Below, in pieces: positions 26,443-34,774 of a DNA stretch of 64,000 nt (position 1 is its first letter; every line of letters begins with the position of its first letter). The notes beneath the pieces are model-generated. The model saw only the letters and a list, made by a program, of their open reading frames with translations. It made no database searches and was not told the origin of the DNA. Made by a program: the position numbers and the translations under genes. Location: NCBI GenBank assembly GCA_001724275.1, contig MEDZ01000006.1:62001-126000 (forward strand), in the 5' to 3' direction. This DNA is from Gemmatimonadetes bacterium SCN 70-22. GTDB lineage: Bacteria; Gemmatimonadota; Gemmatimonadetes; Gemmatimonadales; Gemmatimonadaceae.

Positions 26443-26895
26443 CTACGCCGCCGGTGGGGCGTTGGCGAAGGGGAGGAGCCGCACGCGCGCCGCCGCGACT
26501 CCGATCGTCGAGGCGAAGACGGGCGCGTTGCGCGCCGGAATCGCATGCGGGGCGGCCAGGATCGAGGGGGGCTCGATCGCGGTCGGCGACGTGCCGCAGC
26601 AGTCGGTGGCGCAGTCGCAGGGATGCGCGGGAGCGTCCTCGCCGGCGTCCACTTCGTGCGCGGCCGCCGCCATGTGCGTGTCGGCGTCCGCGTCGTGCGC
26701 GGCCACCGCCATGTGCGTGCCGGCGTCCGCGCGCTCGTGAGCCCCGGCGTGCGTGCCGCTCCCTGCGACCCCGTTCTGCCGGACGGGGTGGTGCATCGGG
26801 CACGGACGCCACGACGCCGGCGCCGCCAGGAAGACGGCGAACCAGATCCACAGCAGGGCGGAGGCGGCGCGGCGCGAGCACGACGGGTGGCGCAT
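26443..26895 (-). CDS. Small His/Cys-rich exported protein, putative copper binder
   Basis: A 150-aa protein with an N-terminal hydrophobic segment (SALLWIWFAVFLAAPA). It then has CPMHHP, and a duplicated His/Met-rich stretch (GTHMAVAAHDADADTHMAAAAHE) of which the two halves are near copies, followed by CDCATDCCG. These are typical soft-metal ligands. It heads the copper operon and is 102 bp upstream of the PCuAC-cytochrome fusion on the same strand. I do not recognise a named family; small DUF2946-like copper-operon proteins have a similar look. It is probably a periplasmic copper buffer (inference). It is divergent from the small membrane protein at 27007. Confidence 0.65.
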   Translation of the reverse strand: MRHPSCSRRAASALLWIWFAVFLAAPASWRPCPMHHPVRQNGVAGSGTHAGAHERADAGTHMAVAAHDADADTHMAAAAHEVDAGEDAPAHPCDCATDCCGTSPTAIEPPSILAAPHAIPARNAPVFASTIGVAAARVRLLPFANAPPAA

Positions 26896-27006
26896 CGTGC
26901 GTCCAACCTAGCCTGCCACCGCCGTGCAGCAATCGTCTTTTCCCCGATGTCCGGACGTGTGCCGGGGCGGTAGCATCCCGCTCGCCCCCACACCGGACGC
27001 CATCCC

Positions 27007-27384
27007 ATGGATACCCTGCAGAAGGCCACCGCCATCGTGGCCATCGCCTTCGGCCTTGCCACCGTTGCTGCCGGCGGACGAGTCCTGGCGGGCGGTGACC
27101 CGGGCTATGTCGTCTACCTGCCACTCCTGGTGTTCAACACCGTCATGGGCGTGGCATACATCGGGGCGGGCGTCGCGGCATGGCGCAACGCCCGCCGCGG
27201 AAGGAGCGCTGCCGGGGCGATCGCCCTGCTCAACTTCCTCGTCCTGCTTTTCATCGTTTACCAGTACCAACGCGGGAGCGCCGTCGCGGTCGACAGCGTG
27301 CGCGCGATGACGTTCAGGACCGCCGTCTGGCTCGTCCTGCTCGCTGCGATGACCCTGGTGCTGCGCCGATCGCGCGCCGCCTGA
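27007..27384 (+). CDS. Small integral membrane protein, unknown
   Basis: A 125-aa protein with four predicted membrane helices (ATAIVAIAFGLATVAAGG; YLPLLVFNTVMGVAYIGAG; AAGAIALLNFLVLLFIVY; TAVWLVLLAAMTLVL). No catalytic or binding motif is evident and I do not recognise the family. It ends 6 bp before the convergent CBS protein. A TAGCAT box lies about 35 nt upstream of the ATG. Confidence 0.75.
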   Translation: MDTLQKATAIVAIAFGLATVAAGGRVLAGGDPGYVVYLPLLVFNTVMGVAYIGAGVAAWRNARRGRSAAGAIALLNFLVLLFIVYQYQRGSAVAVDSVRAMTFRTAVWLVLLAAMTLVLRRSRAA

Positions 27385-27390
27385 CGGGCG

Positions 27391-27846
27391 CTAGCGAAGC
27401 TCCCGCCCCAGGTGCGGTACGCCGGTGTGCGGCTTGACGCGCTTCCGCAGCGGCAGCGCCTCCTCCGGGGGGAGCTTGGTCGCGATGTCGGCTTCGGCCA
27501 CGATCCCGATCAGGACCCCGTCGTCGCTCACCACGGGGACCCGTCGCACCGATCCCTCCTCCATCAGGCGCACGATCTCCGATACCTCGGCGTCCGGGTG
27601 TACCGTGCTGAGCGGGGCAGGGGTCATCACGTCATGCACCGGACACGGGTGCTGGTGCCGGCGCGCAACGCATCGCGTGGCGATGTCGCGATCCGTGATG
27701 AGTCCCACCAGGCGCAGGCGTGTCTCGCTCTCCACCACCGGGACCCCGCCGATGTTCTCGTAGCGCATGATCTCTGCCGCCTTGCAGACGTCATCCGTCG
27801 GCGTGACGAAGAACGGCTTCGGCGTCATGATGTCGCGCGCTTTCAT
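27391..27846 (-). CDS. Tandem CBS-domain protein
   Basis: A 151-aa stand-alone Bateman module. CBS1 runs DIMTPKPFFVTPTDDVCKAAEIM to GLITDRDIATRC. CBS2 runs DVMTPAPLSTVHPDAEVSEIVRLM to GIVAEADIATK. Each has the closing GxIxxxDI signature used for adenine-nucleotide binding. Such proteins act as small energy or ligand sensors on partner proteins. I prefer the ATG at 27846, because AAGGGGG lies 8 nt upstream; a GTG three codons earlier sits on top of that site. No partner domain or transporter is adjacent. Confidence 0.9.
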   Translation of the reverse strand: MKARDIMTPKPFFVTPTDDVCKAAEIMRYENIGGVPVVESETRLRLVGLITDRDIATRCVARRHQHPCPVHDVMTPAPLSTVHPDAEVSEIVRLMEEGSVRRVPVVSDDGVLIGIVAEADIATKLPPEEALPLRKRVKPHTGVPHLGRELR

Positions 27847-27997
27847 CAGGCTCACCCCCTTGGCCAGATCTCGTTCTCCTGAAGCATAAGGCCGAACGAC
27901 GCGGCAGGCATCCGGCGACCGTTACCGGTCGTGTCCGGCATTCCCGCAGCTGCGGCAGCTGCGGCAGCGCGTCACCGCCGGCCCCGAGCGCGGCGGG

Positions 27998-30900
27998 CTA
28001 CCACCCGGGAAGGAGCTGCACCCCCCACACCCATCCCTTGGTCGGTCGCTGGAACGGCTTGGCGTAGAACACCTCCAGCACCATCGCCCCGAACAGGTTG
28101 AAGCGAGAGGAGACGCCGGTGGAAACGATCGGGATGCGATCGGGAGACTCGCGCGCGAACACCCACCTGGGCGAACTCTCGCTCGTCCACGCCACGCCGG
28201 CATCGACGAACGGGGAGATCTCGACGGGGAGGAAGCGCGTCTCCAGCAGCCCGAGATCCTTCGTGCCGAACAGCGGAATGCGCAGCTCCAGGTTCGCGGC
28301 GCCGATGCGGCTCCCGATGAGCCGGTCGTACTCCGGACAGCTGCTCCCACCCTGTACCCCTGCCGAGCACTCCGCGGGATCGAACGAGAACACGGAGTAG
28401 CCGCGCACCAGGTAGCTGTCGCCCACATACAGCGGCGAGAGACGAGGTGATTCCGAATCCTTCCCGTAACGCCCCAGCGAGAGGCCGCGGAAGGCGAATG
28501 TGAACGGCTTGGCGAAGAGGTAGCGGCGGTAGTCGACCGTGACCAGGTTGTACGTCAGGTCGCCGACGGCGGGGGCGATCTCGAGGCGATACCGCCCGCC
28601 GGTGACCGGCGAGGTGAAGCCGAACATCGAGTTGTCGAAGACGAGCGCGGCCGACCCCTGCGCGAAGGAGAGCGACGAAGGAGAGTCGGCGTTGGCCCGC
28701 CCCAGGTCATAGGCGGTGCCGCCCAGCACCGCCAGCCGCTGCACCCTGGTGCTGAAGCTCACGCGCGAGAGACCGGCCGACAGCTCCAGTCGCCTGACGG
28801 ACGAGAACGGGTATGTCACCCCCGCTTGCACCTGGTCGAAGAAGACGCGCTGCAGGTACTGATTGACGATGGTCGCATCGGCGGTGCCACCTCCCGGGAC
28901 GTTCACGGTTCCCGGCTCGACGGTGGTGTAGAGCGTGAGGTAGGGGACGTGACTGGCCCCGTAGTAGCGTTGCCATCGACGCTTGAGGTCGAGGTAGTAC
29001 GCCGCGGCACCGATGTCCTGCACCTCGCCCATCGCCTGCACCGCAACCCCGACGTTGCGGTCGCCCAGCTCGTCGCTCCAACTGGCCGATATCCCCCCCG
29101 CGAACCCCGTCCCGTACCGGCTCGTCGCGACACCGACGGAGAGTGGTGAGATGGCGTCGAGCTTGAGGGTGGGGGCGTAGGCGCGCTCGCTGAAGGTGCT
29201 CGTCCCCACGAGCCCGCTGCTGGCGTCGTGGATGCGACGCTCGACCACGCTCGTCGCGACGGCCTCGGCCGGCGCCAGGAGCCCGGCCGTCGCGTGCGCG
29301 ACGATGGTATCCGTCACCGGCTCGCCCCGCGCGCTCGCCGCGTCCAGCGCGCGAAGGCGATACCCCGTGCGATCGAAGACGGAGAAGAAGACTCGCCCGG
29401 TGCGCGAGGCCACGGAGATCGCCGGCGATAGCGCCGCGATGCCGCTGACGCCGGTGGCCGTGTGCGTCACGCGCGTGCGCGCCCCGGTGGCGAGGTCGAC
29501 CCGATAGATGTCGGGAAAGCCATCGGGGGTGCTCAGCACGTACAGGCTCTTCGAATCGGGCGTCCACTGGGGGTTGAGCGTGTTGACGCCGGCAAAGAGC
29601 GGCACCGGCCGGATGGCCCGTGAGGCGACATCGATGACGGCGATTCCCAGCGGGGCGTAGGTGAGCTGGTCCAGGTTCGTCCCGGGGCCACGGTCGGTGG
29701 CGAAGGCGATCGACGCGCCGTCGGGTGACCACGCCGGCTGCACGTCGGCGTACGGGTCGCTCGTCAGGCGCCGTACGCTCCCGGTCGTGAGATCGTAGGT
29801 GTAGAGATCGCTCACGCCGCCGGCCTGCCCCGAGAAGGCGATGACCTTGCCGTCGGGGGACCAGGTGGGGCTGGAGATGCCGCTGACGCCCGGAATCGTC
29901 ACCTGCCGCGTGATGTCGCGCCGTGCCACGTTGGCGATCGCCAGCTCGTTGCGTCCCTCCCGGTACGTGACGAAGGCGAAGTCGCGCCCGTCGGGAGACC
30001 ACGTCCCGGCGTTGTAGACGAAGCTGAGCGCGTCGAAGTGTGTCGTGCCCGTGGACGACGTGAGGCGCGAGACGATCTCTCCGGTGGCGACGTCGGCGAT
30101 GAAGATGTCGATGGAAAAGAGCGAGCGGCTGGAATAGAACGCGACGTAGCGTCCGTCGGGGCTCACCACCGGGGCGACGTCGAGTCCCGGCTCGCGCCCG
30201 CGCTCGGCGAGCACGGCGACGCCGACCTCGCGCGGATCGCTGCGCCCCGACATGGCCGGCCGGTACAACGCGCGCATCGCCTCGGTCCACTCGGCGACGA
30301 GCTGGTCCGCGGTGAGATGCAGCTGGCGCTGGATGGCGTTCTCGAGCGGGTGGCGCAATGCCTCGAGGAAGAGGTCGACGAGCGTGTCGTCGCCCCAACG
30401 CCCGCCGATGTAGGCGCACAACGCCTGTCCGTAGCGATACGGGAAGATCCGGGGGTCGGTGAGGTCCTTGTACTTCGGGACCTTGTCGCGCAGCACCGCC
30501 GAACGCATCCACATGGCCGTGTTCGGATCGTTGCGCCCGACGGACAGGTACTCCGCCATCCCCTCGACCAGCCAGAGCGGGAGCTGCCCGAGACTCTGGA
30601 TGCCCCCTCCGCCGCCGCGCTCCGCCGGCGCCTCGGCAGCGGCATACTGGAAGACGTGCACGAGCTCGTGCCCCAGGACGTGATCGTTCTCCGCGTAGAC
30701 ACCGGTGAGCGGCATGGTGACGCGGCTGCGGTACGCCTCGGTGACGCCCCCGGTCCCCTCGCCGATATCGCTGGGAACGACGTTCGTCTGCTGGAAGTCG
30801 GCCGGGCTGGCGTAAAGGATCAGCGAGCGCCGGCTGACCGTGTCGCCGAAGAGCGCCAGGTGTCGCGCGTACCAGCGTTCCGCCATGCGCCCGGCGTCAC

Positions 30901-31099
30901 GGGTAGCGGCCGCCTCCTCCGGATAGTAGTGCACGTCGTAGTGCGGCGTGCGGAGGACGCGGAAGTCGAAGCGTCGGTACACGACCTTGTTGCGCCCGAA
31001 GTACTGCGCCGGGAGTACCGCCGGAGCGGCGAGGGACAGGGCAAGGAGGGCGGGACGCAGGGCGCGCGCCGCTCGCCGGATGGTCGTGAGGTATCGCAT
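27998..31099 (-). CDS. Outer-membrane protein: gluzincin peptidase-like domain, WD40-like propeller, Omp85-like beta-barrel
   Basis: A 1,033-aa protein with a Sec signal (ALLALSLAAPAVLPAQ). Three modules follow. Residues of about 40-280 resemble peptidase MA-like gluzincins: HELVH near residue 142 and a downstream WLVEGMAEYLS supply the two His and distal Glu of an HExxH...E zinc site. Residues of about 290-560 form a TolB-like propeller (PDGRYVAFYSS, WSPDGRDFAFVT, WSPDGKVIAFSG, WSPDGASIAFAT). Residues of about 640-1033 look like a surface-antigen/BamA-type barrel with alternating aromatic strands (YDRLIGSRIGAANLELRIPLF, FVDAGVAW) and end in an aromatic residue. GGGGAGGATT gives a strong ribosome site for ATG 31099. 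It is probably an outer-membrane-anchored protease or self-exporting surface protein (inference). Confidence 0.82.
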   Translation of the reverse strand: MRYLTTIRRAARALRPALLALSLAAPAVLPAQYFGRNKVVYRRFDFRVLRTPHYDVHYYPEEAAATRDAGRMAERWYARHLALFGDTVSRRSLILYASPADFQQTNVVPSDIGEGTGGVTEAYRSRVTMPLTGVYAENDHVLGHELVHVFQYAAAEAPAERGGGGGIQSLGQLPLWLVEGMAEYLSVGRNDPNTAMWMRSAVLRDKVPKYKDLTDPRIFPYRYGQALCAYIGGRWGDDTLVDLFLEALRHPLENAIQRQLHLTADQLVAEWTEAMRALYRPAMSGRSDPREVGVAVLAERGREPGLDVAPVVSPDGRYVAFYSSRSLFSIDIFIADVATGEIVSRLTSSTGTTHFDALSFVYNAGTWSPDGRDFAFVTYREGRNELAIANVARRDITRQVTIPGVSGISSPTWSPDGKVIAFSGQAGGVSDLYTYDLTTGSVRRLTSDPYADVQPAWSPDGASIAFATDRGPGTNLDQLTYAPLGIAVIDVASRAIRPVPLFAGVNTLNPQWTPDSKSLYVLSTPDGFPDIYRVDLATGARTRVTHTATGVSGIAALSPAISVASRTGRVFFSVFDRTGYRLRALDAASARGEPVTDTIVAHATAGLLAPAEAVATSVVERRIHDASSGLVGTSTFSERAYAPTLKLDAISPLSVGVATSRYGTGFAGGISASWSDELGDRNVGVAVQAMGEVQDIGAAAYYLDLKRRWQRYYGASHVPYLTLYTTVEPGTVNVPGGGTADATIVNQYLQRVFFDQVQAGVTYPFSSVRRLELSAGLSRVSFSTRVQRLAVLGGTAYDLGRANADSPSSLSFAQGSAALVFDNSMFGFTSPVTGGRYRLEIAPAVGDLTYNLVTVDYRRYLFAKPFTFAFRGLSLGRYGKDSESPRLSPLYVGDSYLVRGYSVFSFDPAECSAGVQGGSSCPEYDRLIGSRIGAANLELRIPLFGTKDLGLLETRFLPVEISPFVDAGVAWTSESSPRWVFARESPDRIPIVSTGVSSRFNLFGAMVLEVFYAKPFQRPTKGWVWGVQLLPGW

Positions 31100-31176
31100 G
31101 GTCAATCCTCCCCGCTGGGCGCGCGTGCGCGCTTCGACGCATCGTCCCGCCCGTATGCCCTAACGAGATACAACTA

Positions 31177-31665
31177 TCACATGCACGCGGCCGTGTCCCG
31201 CCTCACGACAGCGGTGTCGGAGGTGCCCGACGCCATCGCCGCCCGGCCGTTGGCGGCGGCGACGATGGTGGTATAGAGCGACGTGCGGCCGAGGTCGCCG
31301 CCGGGATCGGCGTAGATGTCGAGGCAGGCCGCCTGCGTGGGGTCGACCATGACGGCGGGCGACACCCAATAGCTGTTGCTCCCGATGGCGTGCAGGTAGA
31401 GGACCAGCACTCCGCCTGGGCGCAGCGCGATTGCGGGGACACTCAGTTGCTGCGTGGAGTGCCCCGTGACGGTCCCCAGCCGGATGCGCGTGTCGAGCCC
31501 CGTGGTGGGGAGCGAGAAGACGTTCACGTCGAGGAAGGCATTGTTGCGCACGAAGAGCGCGACCTCGCCACCCCGAGGGGCCTGGCTCGTACGGTTGCAC
31601 CCCGCCAGCGTCAGGAGCGCGCCAACCAGGGTGACAGCCGATACGAGACGACGAACGCTGGACAT
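31177..31665 (-). CDS. Lipoprotein, unknown function
   Basis: A 162-aa protein. SAVTLVGALLTLAGCNRT gives a type II signal with lipobox Cys21. The mature part is all-beta in character (VALFVRNNAFLDVNVFSLPT, ALRPGGVLVLYLHAIGSNSYWVSP) and resembles small extracytoplasmic beta-sandwich proteins, with two late Cys that could pair. GGGAGG just upstream supports ATG 31665. It is followed by the peptidase/propeller/barrel gene on the same strand 78 bp away, so the two may be co-transcribed. No family is recognised. Confidence 0.75.
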   Translation of the reverse strand: MSSVRRLVSAVTLVGALLTLAGCNRTSQAPRGGEVALFVRNNAFLDVNVFSLPTTGLDTRIRLGTVTGHSTQQLSVPAIALRPGGVLVLYLHAIGSNSYWVSPAVMVDPTQAACLDIYADPGGDLGRTSLYTTIVAAANGRAAMASGTSDTAVVRRDTAACM

Positions 31666-31874
31666 TGCACCTCCCTGCGAGCGACGGCGTGACGATAGCG
31701 CTCGCCACGGCCGTGTCTGTCGGGTCATCGGCGCTGGCTCGTCGGGACGTCGCCACGGAACACGGGTGCGCCTGCGGAATCGGGTGCCAGGGCGCGACGC
31801 ATCGCTCCATGGTGATACGCGGAGGCGCACGGGAGGTTCACTCTTCAACACGTTCTTTGCAGGAAACCCGTGAG

Positions 31875-31893
31875 CGCGCACGCCGGGTGCGCG
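31875..31893 (-). terminator. Short hairpin after the membrane protein gene
   Basis: A 7-bp stem CGCGCAC (31875-31881) pairs with GTGCGCG (31887-31893) around a 5-nt loop, 12 nt past the stop of the gene at 31906. The rest of the 240-bp gap 31666-31905 shows nothing recognisable. Confidence 0.4.
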
Positions 31894-31905
31894 GGCGCGT
31901 GGACG

Positions 31906-32421
31906 TTACAGGTATCGCGACACCGCCATGCACAGGACCGAGATGAGCAGGAGGACGGCGGCCCCCTGGATGGCGGCGGTGCCACGCGCACGCAGGTGGC
32001 CGGCCCGCGTGATGAGCGCCGCCTTCTCCATCCCGTCGGCCATCGTCGCGGCACGCGTCATCAGGGCCGCCGCCTGCAACGTGTTGGGGCGCCCCACGAT
32101 GGCACCGATGAGGAGCGCGAGGATCCCGGTCACGGCGCCGATGCTCAGCCCCATCCCCGTCGGGGAGCGGATCCAGTCGGTGCCGTAACGCCCGGATGTG
32201 CGCCGATAAAGGTCGAGTCCGCTAAGCACCGTGATCAGGGCAGCGGCAGGGATGACGTCGAGGAAGCGCCGCTTGATCAAGGCTCCCATCACCTGACCGC
32301 CTGCCGGTCCCGCATCGGCGACCGCCTTCATGAGGAAGGTCACGACGACGAAGACGGCACCGGCCCAGTACACGCCGGCCAGGATGTGAACAGCGCGCAA
32401 GATGACGAGAGGGGTGTCCAT
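31906..32421 (-). CDS. Integral membrane protein, CopD/DUF2269-like
   Basis: A 171-aa protein with four helices (LVILRAVHILAGVYWAGAVFVVVTFLM; VIPAAALITVLSGLDLYRR; GLSIGAVTGILALLIGAIVG; IQGAAVLLLISVLCMAVSRYL). The first helix has a His followed by the GVYWAGA pattern seen in small haem- or copper-associated membrane proteins of the CopD/DUF2269 type. The second ends in SGLDLYRR. The assignment is by pattern only. It is divergent from the sensor-like gene at 32609. No clear operon partner. Confidence 0.6.
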   Translation of the reverse strand: MDTPLVILRAVHILAGVYWAGAVFVVVTFLMKAVADAGPAGGQVMGALIKRRFLDVIPAAALITVLSGLDLYRRTSGRYGTDWIRSPTGMGLSIGAVTGILALLIGAIVGRPNTLQAAALMTRAATMADGMEKAALITRAGHLRARGTAAIQGAAVLLLISVLCMAVSRYL

Positions 32422-32573
32422 GCGAGGCTCCGAAGGAGTGACGGTGCCCGGAGAATCCAGTCATGACGGGTTGGGCTCGCAAGGGGCCCGGGACGCCCTT
32501 CACTCACCCTTAGCAGGGTACGAGTGTCATAGCGGCATCACACAGGGAGGATTTCGCCCCTGCAGATCGTCGC

Positions 32574-32603
32574 TTGTCGAAGCACCGGGTGCCGGCTTAC
32601 GAT
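32574..32603 (+). promoter_or_regulatory. Candidate promoter for a leaderless transcript
   Basis: TTGTCG (32574-32579) and TACGAT (32598-32603) are separated by 18 nt and resemble sigma-70 -35 and -10 boxes. The -10 lies only 5 nt before the ATG at 32609, which has no Shine-Dalgarno. Transcription would start about at the ATG. Confidence 0.35.
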
Positions 32604-32608
32604 CCAGC

Positions 32609-33766
32609 ATGCCTGATGAGTACGAGCTGGCCCCTTCCCGCGCGGCGCGCCGCCTCGCCAGGGGAGTCGCGGTGATCATCGCCCTCATGGGCGCCGTGGC
32701 GTTGGCAGGGTGGACCTTCGGCGTTCCCATCCTCGCGACATTGGTGCCGGGTGACGTGTCCATGAAGGCCAACACGGCACTCGCCTTCATCCTGGCCGCC
32801 CTTGCGCTCTGGCAGGTGACGCGAGATGCCGAAGCGTCGCGCATGCCCCCTGCGATCGGCCAGGCGGCCGCCATCCTCGTCATCCTCATCGGTGGGGGGG
32901 CGCTCGCGGAGCATGTCCTCGGGGTAGACCTCGGCATCGACCACATGCTGGTGCGCTCGGCACGCGTGGACGATTTCGGGCCGGAGCCATCGCCGCGGAT
33001 GGCCCCAGGTGCGGCGCTGGGCCTCGTGCTGAGCGGGACGGCGCTGTTGGTGCAGTTGCGCCTCCCCGCCTTCGCCACGGCGGTGGTCTACGCACTCATG
33101 TCGTCGGTGCTGTTTCTCGCGGCCACGGCCTTCGTCGGCTACTTCTACGGGGTGCGCTCACTGACGACGTTCGGAGCGACCACGGCGATCGCGCTCTCCA
33201 CCGTGGTGAGCTTCATGCTCCTCTCGGTGGCCACGATGCTCGCCAGGCCGGAGCAGGGATTCATGCCGATCCTCCTCGGTCGGGGTGCCGGTGGCCTGGT
33301 GGCGCGGACGCTCCTCCCCGCGATCTTCCCCGTCCTCTTCCTCCTGGGATGGATCCCGGTCATCGGCGAGCGACTGGGGCTGTTCGACGCGCGCTTCGGC
33401 CTGGCGGTCATGGTGGTCCTTGGCGTCGTGGTCGCGACGGTCATCCTCGTCAGGCTCGCGATGGCGTTGTGCCGCGTCGACGCCGAGCGCCGGGGCGCGC
33501 AGGAGGAGCTCGAGGCGCTGAATGCCGGGTTGGAGCTCAGGATCCGCGAGCGCACGGCATCACTCGAGCGCGCGCTCGCCGAGGTGAAGCAGCTGGGCGG
33601 GCTCATCCCCATCTGCGCCTGGTGCAAGCGCATCCGCGACGACCATGACTACTGGCAGGAGGTGGAAGGGTACATCGCCGCGCGCTCCAACGCCGAGTTC
33701 ACGCACGGCATCTGCCCCACCTGTTCCGAGACGCTGCTGCGGAAGGCGGAGATCGAGGATGGCTGA
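32609..33766 (+). CDS. Membrane sensor-like protein with C-terminal CxxC...CxxC module
   Basis: A 385-aa protein. Seven or eight hydrophobic segments cover residues of about 20-285. A coiled coil follows (RRGAQEELEALNAGLELRIRE and TASLERALAEVKQL). The last 70 residues form a distinct module, PICAWCKRIRDDHDYWQEVE ... FTHGICPTCSETLL, with Cys336, Cys339, Cys369 and Cys372 as a probable zinc site. The same tail ends many PAS, GAF or receiver proteins (SYCKKIRDD...CPEC). No kinase, cyclase or receiver domain is present. It probably senses through the membrane part and signals to an unknown partner through the Cys module (inference). The ATG was chosen where membrane-protein composition begins. 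Confidence 0.78.
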   Translation: MPDEYELAPSRAARRLARGVAVIIALMGAVALAGWTFGVPILATLVPGDVSMKANTALAFILAALALWQVTRDAEASRMPPAIGQAAAILVILIGGGALAEHVLGVDLGIDHMLVRSARVDDFGPEPSPRMAPGAALGLVLSGTALLVQLRLPAFATAVVYALMSSVLFLAATAFVGYFYGVRSLTTFGATTAIALSTVVSFMLLSVATMLARPEQGFMPILLGRGAGGLVARTLLPAIFPVLFLLGWIPVIGERLGLFDARFGLAVMVVLGVVVATVILVRLAMALCRVDAERRGAQEELEALNAGLELRIRERTASLERALAEVKQLGGLIPICAWCKRIRDDHDYWQEVEGYIAARSNAEFTHGICPTCSETLLRKAEIEDG

Positions 33767-33807
33767 GCCATGCCGCACGCGGCCGGCGGCCTCCCCCCGC
33801 GACCTGG

Positions 33808-34515
33808 TCACGTATCCGCGCGCCGAGGGGCGACGCGGCGCGCCACCGCCCACGGCAGCCACAGCAGCGTCATGGCGAGAGAGGCCAGCAGGACCATCCA
33901 GAGCGCGCGCCACGGCCACGCCCCGAGGACGTCCAGCAGCGAGGGTTGCCCCGGCATGTCGCGCCCGAGATAGCCGTAGTTGAGGCCGAACGCCGCGTCG
34001 ACGATGAACATCGTCACGGCATAGGCGAGTCCGAGCCCGATCGCCAGGCGCAAATCTGGCCAGGCGGGGCGGAAGCGGCGGACCACGACCGCGTACACCC
34101 CCGCCCCGATGACGAAGGTGTGATAGAGCCAGAAAGCCCAGAAGGCGAGCGTGGAGGGTCCCCCCTGCAGGTCCGGCGTGAGGACGGCCTGTGAGGCGAG
34201 GGCGAGTCCCCAGAACCACGCGAGCGCGTGGAGGGGGCGCCGCGGCCAGGCAAAGGCGAGGGCCGCGATCACCGCCGAGCAGTCGCACAGCTGCAATGGG
34301 AGCGACCAGCGCACGTCGAAGCCGTGGACGATGTGATCGTATCCCTGGTACGCGACCCAGAGCGACGCGACCAGGAGGGCGATGAGGCGCTCGTAGCGGC
34401 GCCGAGCGCGCGTCTCGCGCAGGTGCGCGCCGATGGCGCACAGGGCGGCGACGACGCCCGCGAGGGCGACGACCGACGTGAGGTGCAGCGCGCCAAACGG
34501 GGTGAAGCGCGTCAT
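33808..34515 (-). CDS. YwaF/TIGR02206 family integral membrane protein
   Basis: A 235-aa protein with six or seven membrane helices. Family landmarks: FTPFGALHLTSVVAL at the start, HGFDVRWSLPLQLCDCSAVIAALAF, and GLNYGYLGRDMPGQPSLLDVLGAWPWR near the end. The biochemical role of the family is unknown. ATG 34515 was chosen over an upstream in-frame start because the family signature begins there. The gene converges on the sensor-like gene 41 bp away. It is divergent from a lipoprotein gene across 259 bp containing a strong GC hairpin. Confidence 0.87.
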   Translation of the reverse strand: MTRFTPFGALHLTSVVALAGVVAALCAIGAHLRETRARRRYERLIALLVASLWVAYQGYDHIVHGFDVRWSLPLQLCDCSAVIAALAFAWPRRPLHALAWFWGLALASQAVLTPDLQGGPSTLAFWAFWLYHTFVIGAGVYAVVVRRFRPAWPDLRLAIGLGLAYAVTMFIVDAAFGLNYGYLGRDMPGQPSLLDVLGAWPWRALWMVLLASLAMTLLWLPWAVARRVAPRRADT

Positions 34516-34642
34516 CGCGAGACATGGACGGGAGGAGGCACCCAGCGCAGGACGCCCGCCGGCGTGGAGCACCCGTCACCTCGGGAGCCCCCAGGGCGCG
34601 GGATCGCCCTCGGGGGCCGCAGGCGGCGCCAGCGGCGATGCG

Positions 34643-34696
34643 GCCCCGCCCCCGCCCCCCTCCAATCAACTCCTGCGCAGGGGCGGGGGAAGGGGC
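34643..34696. promoter_or_regulatory. Strong imperfect GC hairpin in a divergent intergenic region
   Basis: GCCCCGCCCCCGCCCC (34643-34658) can pair with 34680-34696 (ten contiguous CCCCCGCCCC/GGGGCGGGGG pairs plus a bulged GCCCC/GGGGC), with a loop of about 21 nt. It lies about 80 bp before the lipoprotein start, in its possible leader. It could be an attenuator, or a terminator of upstream transcription. Confidence 0.35.
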
Positions 34697-34774
34697 GCGC
34701 GCCGGGACATCCCTCACCGCACGGCTCGGCTTCGCCCGATTGCCTCCGGTACGCACGGGGTGTCTCTTCCGGGC

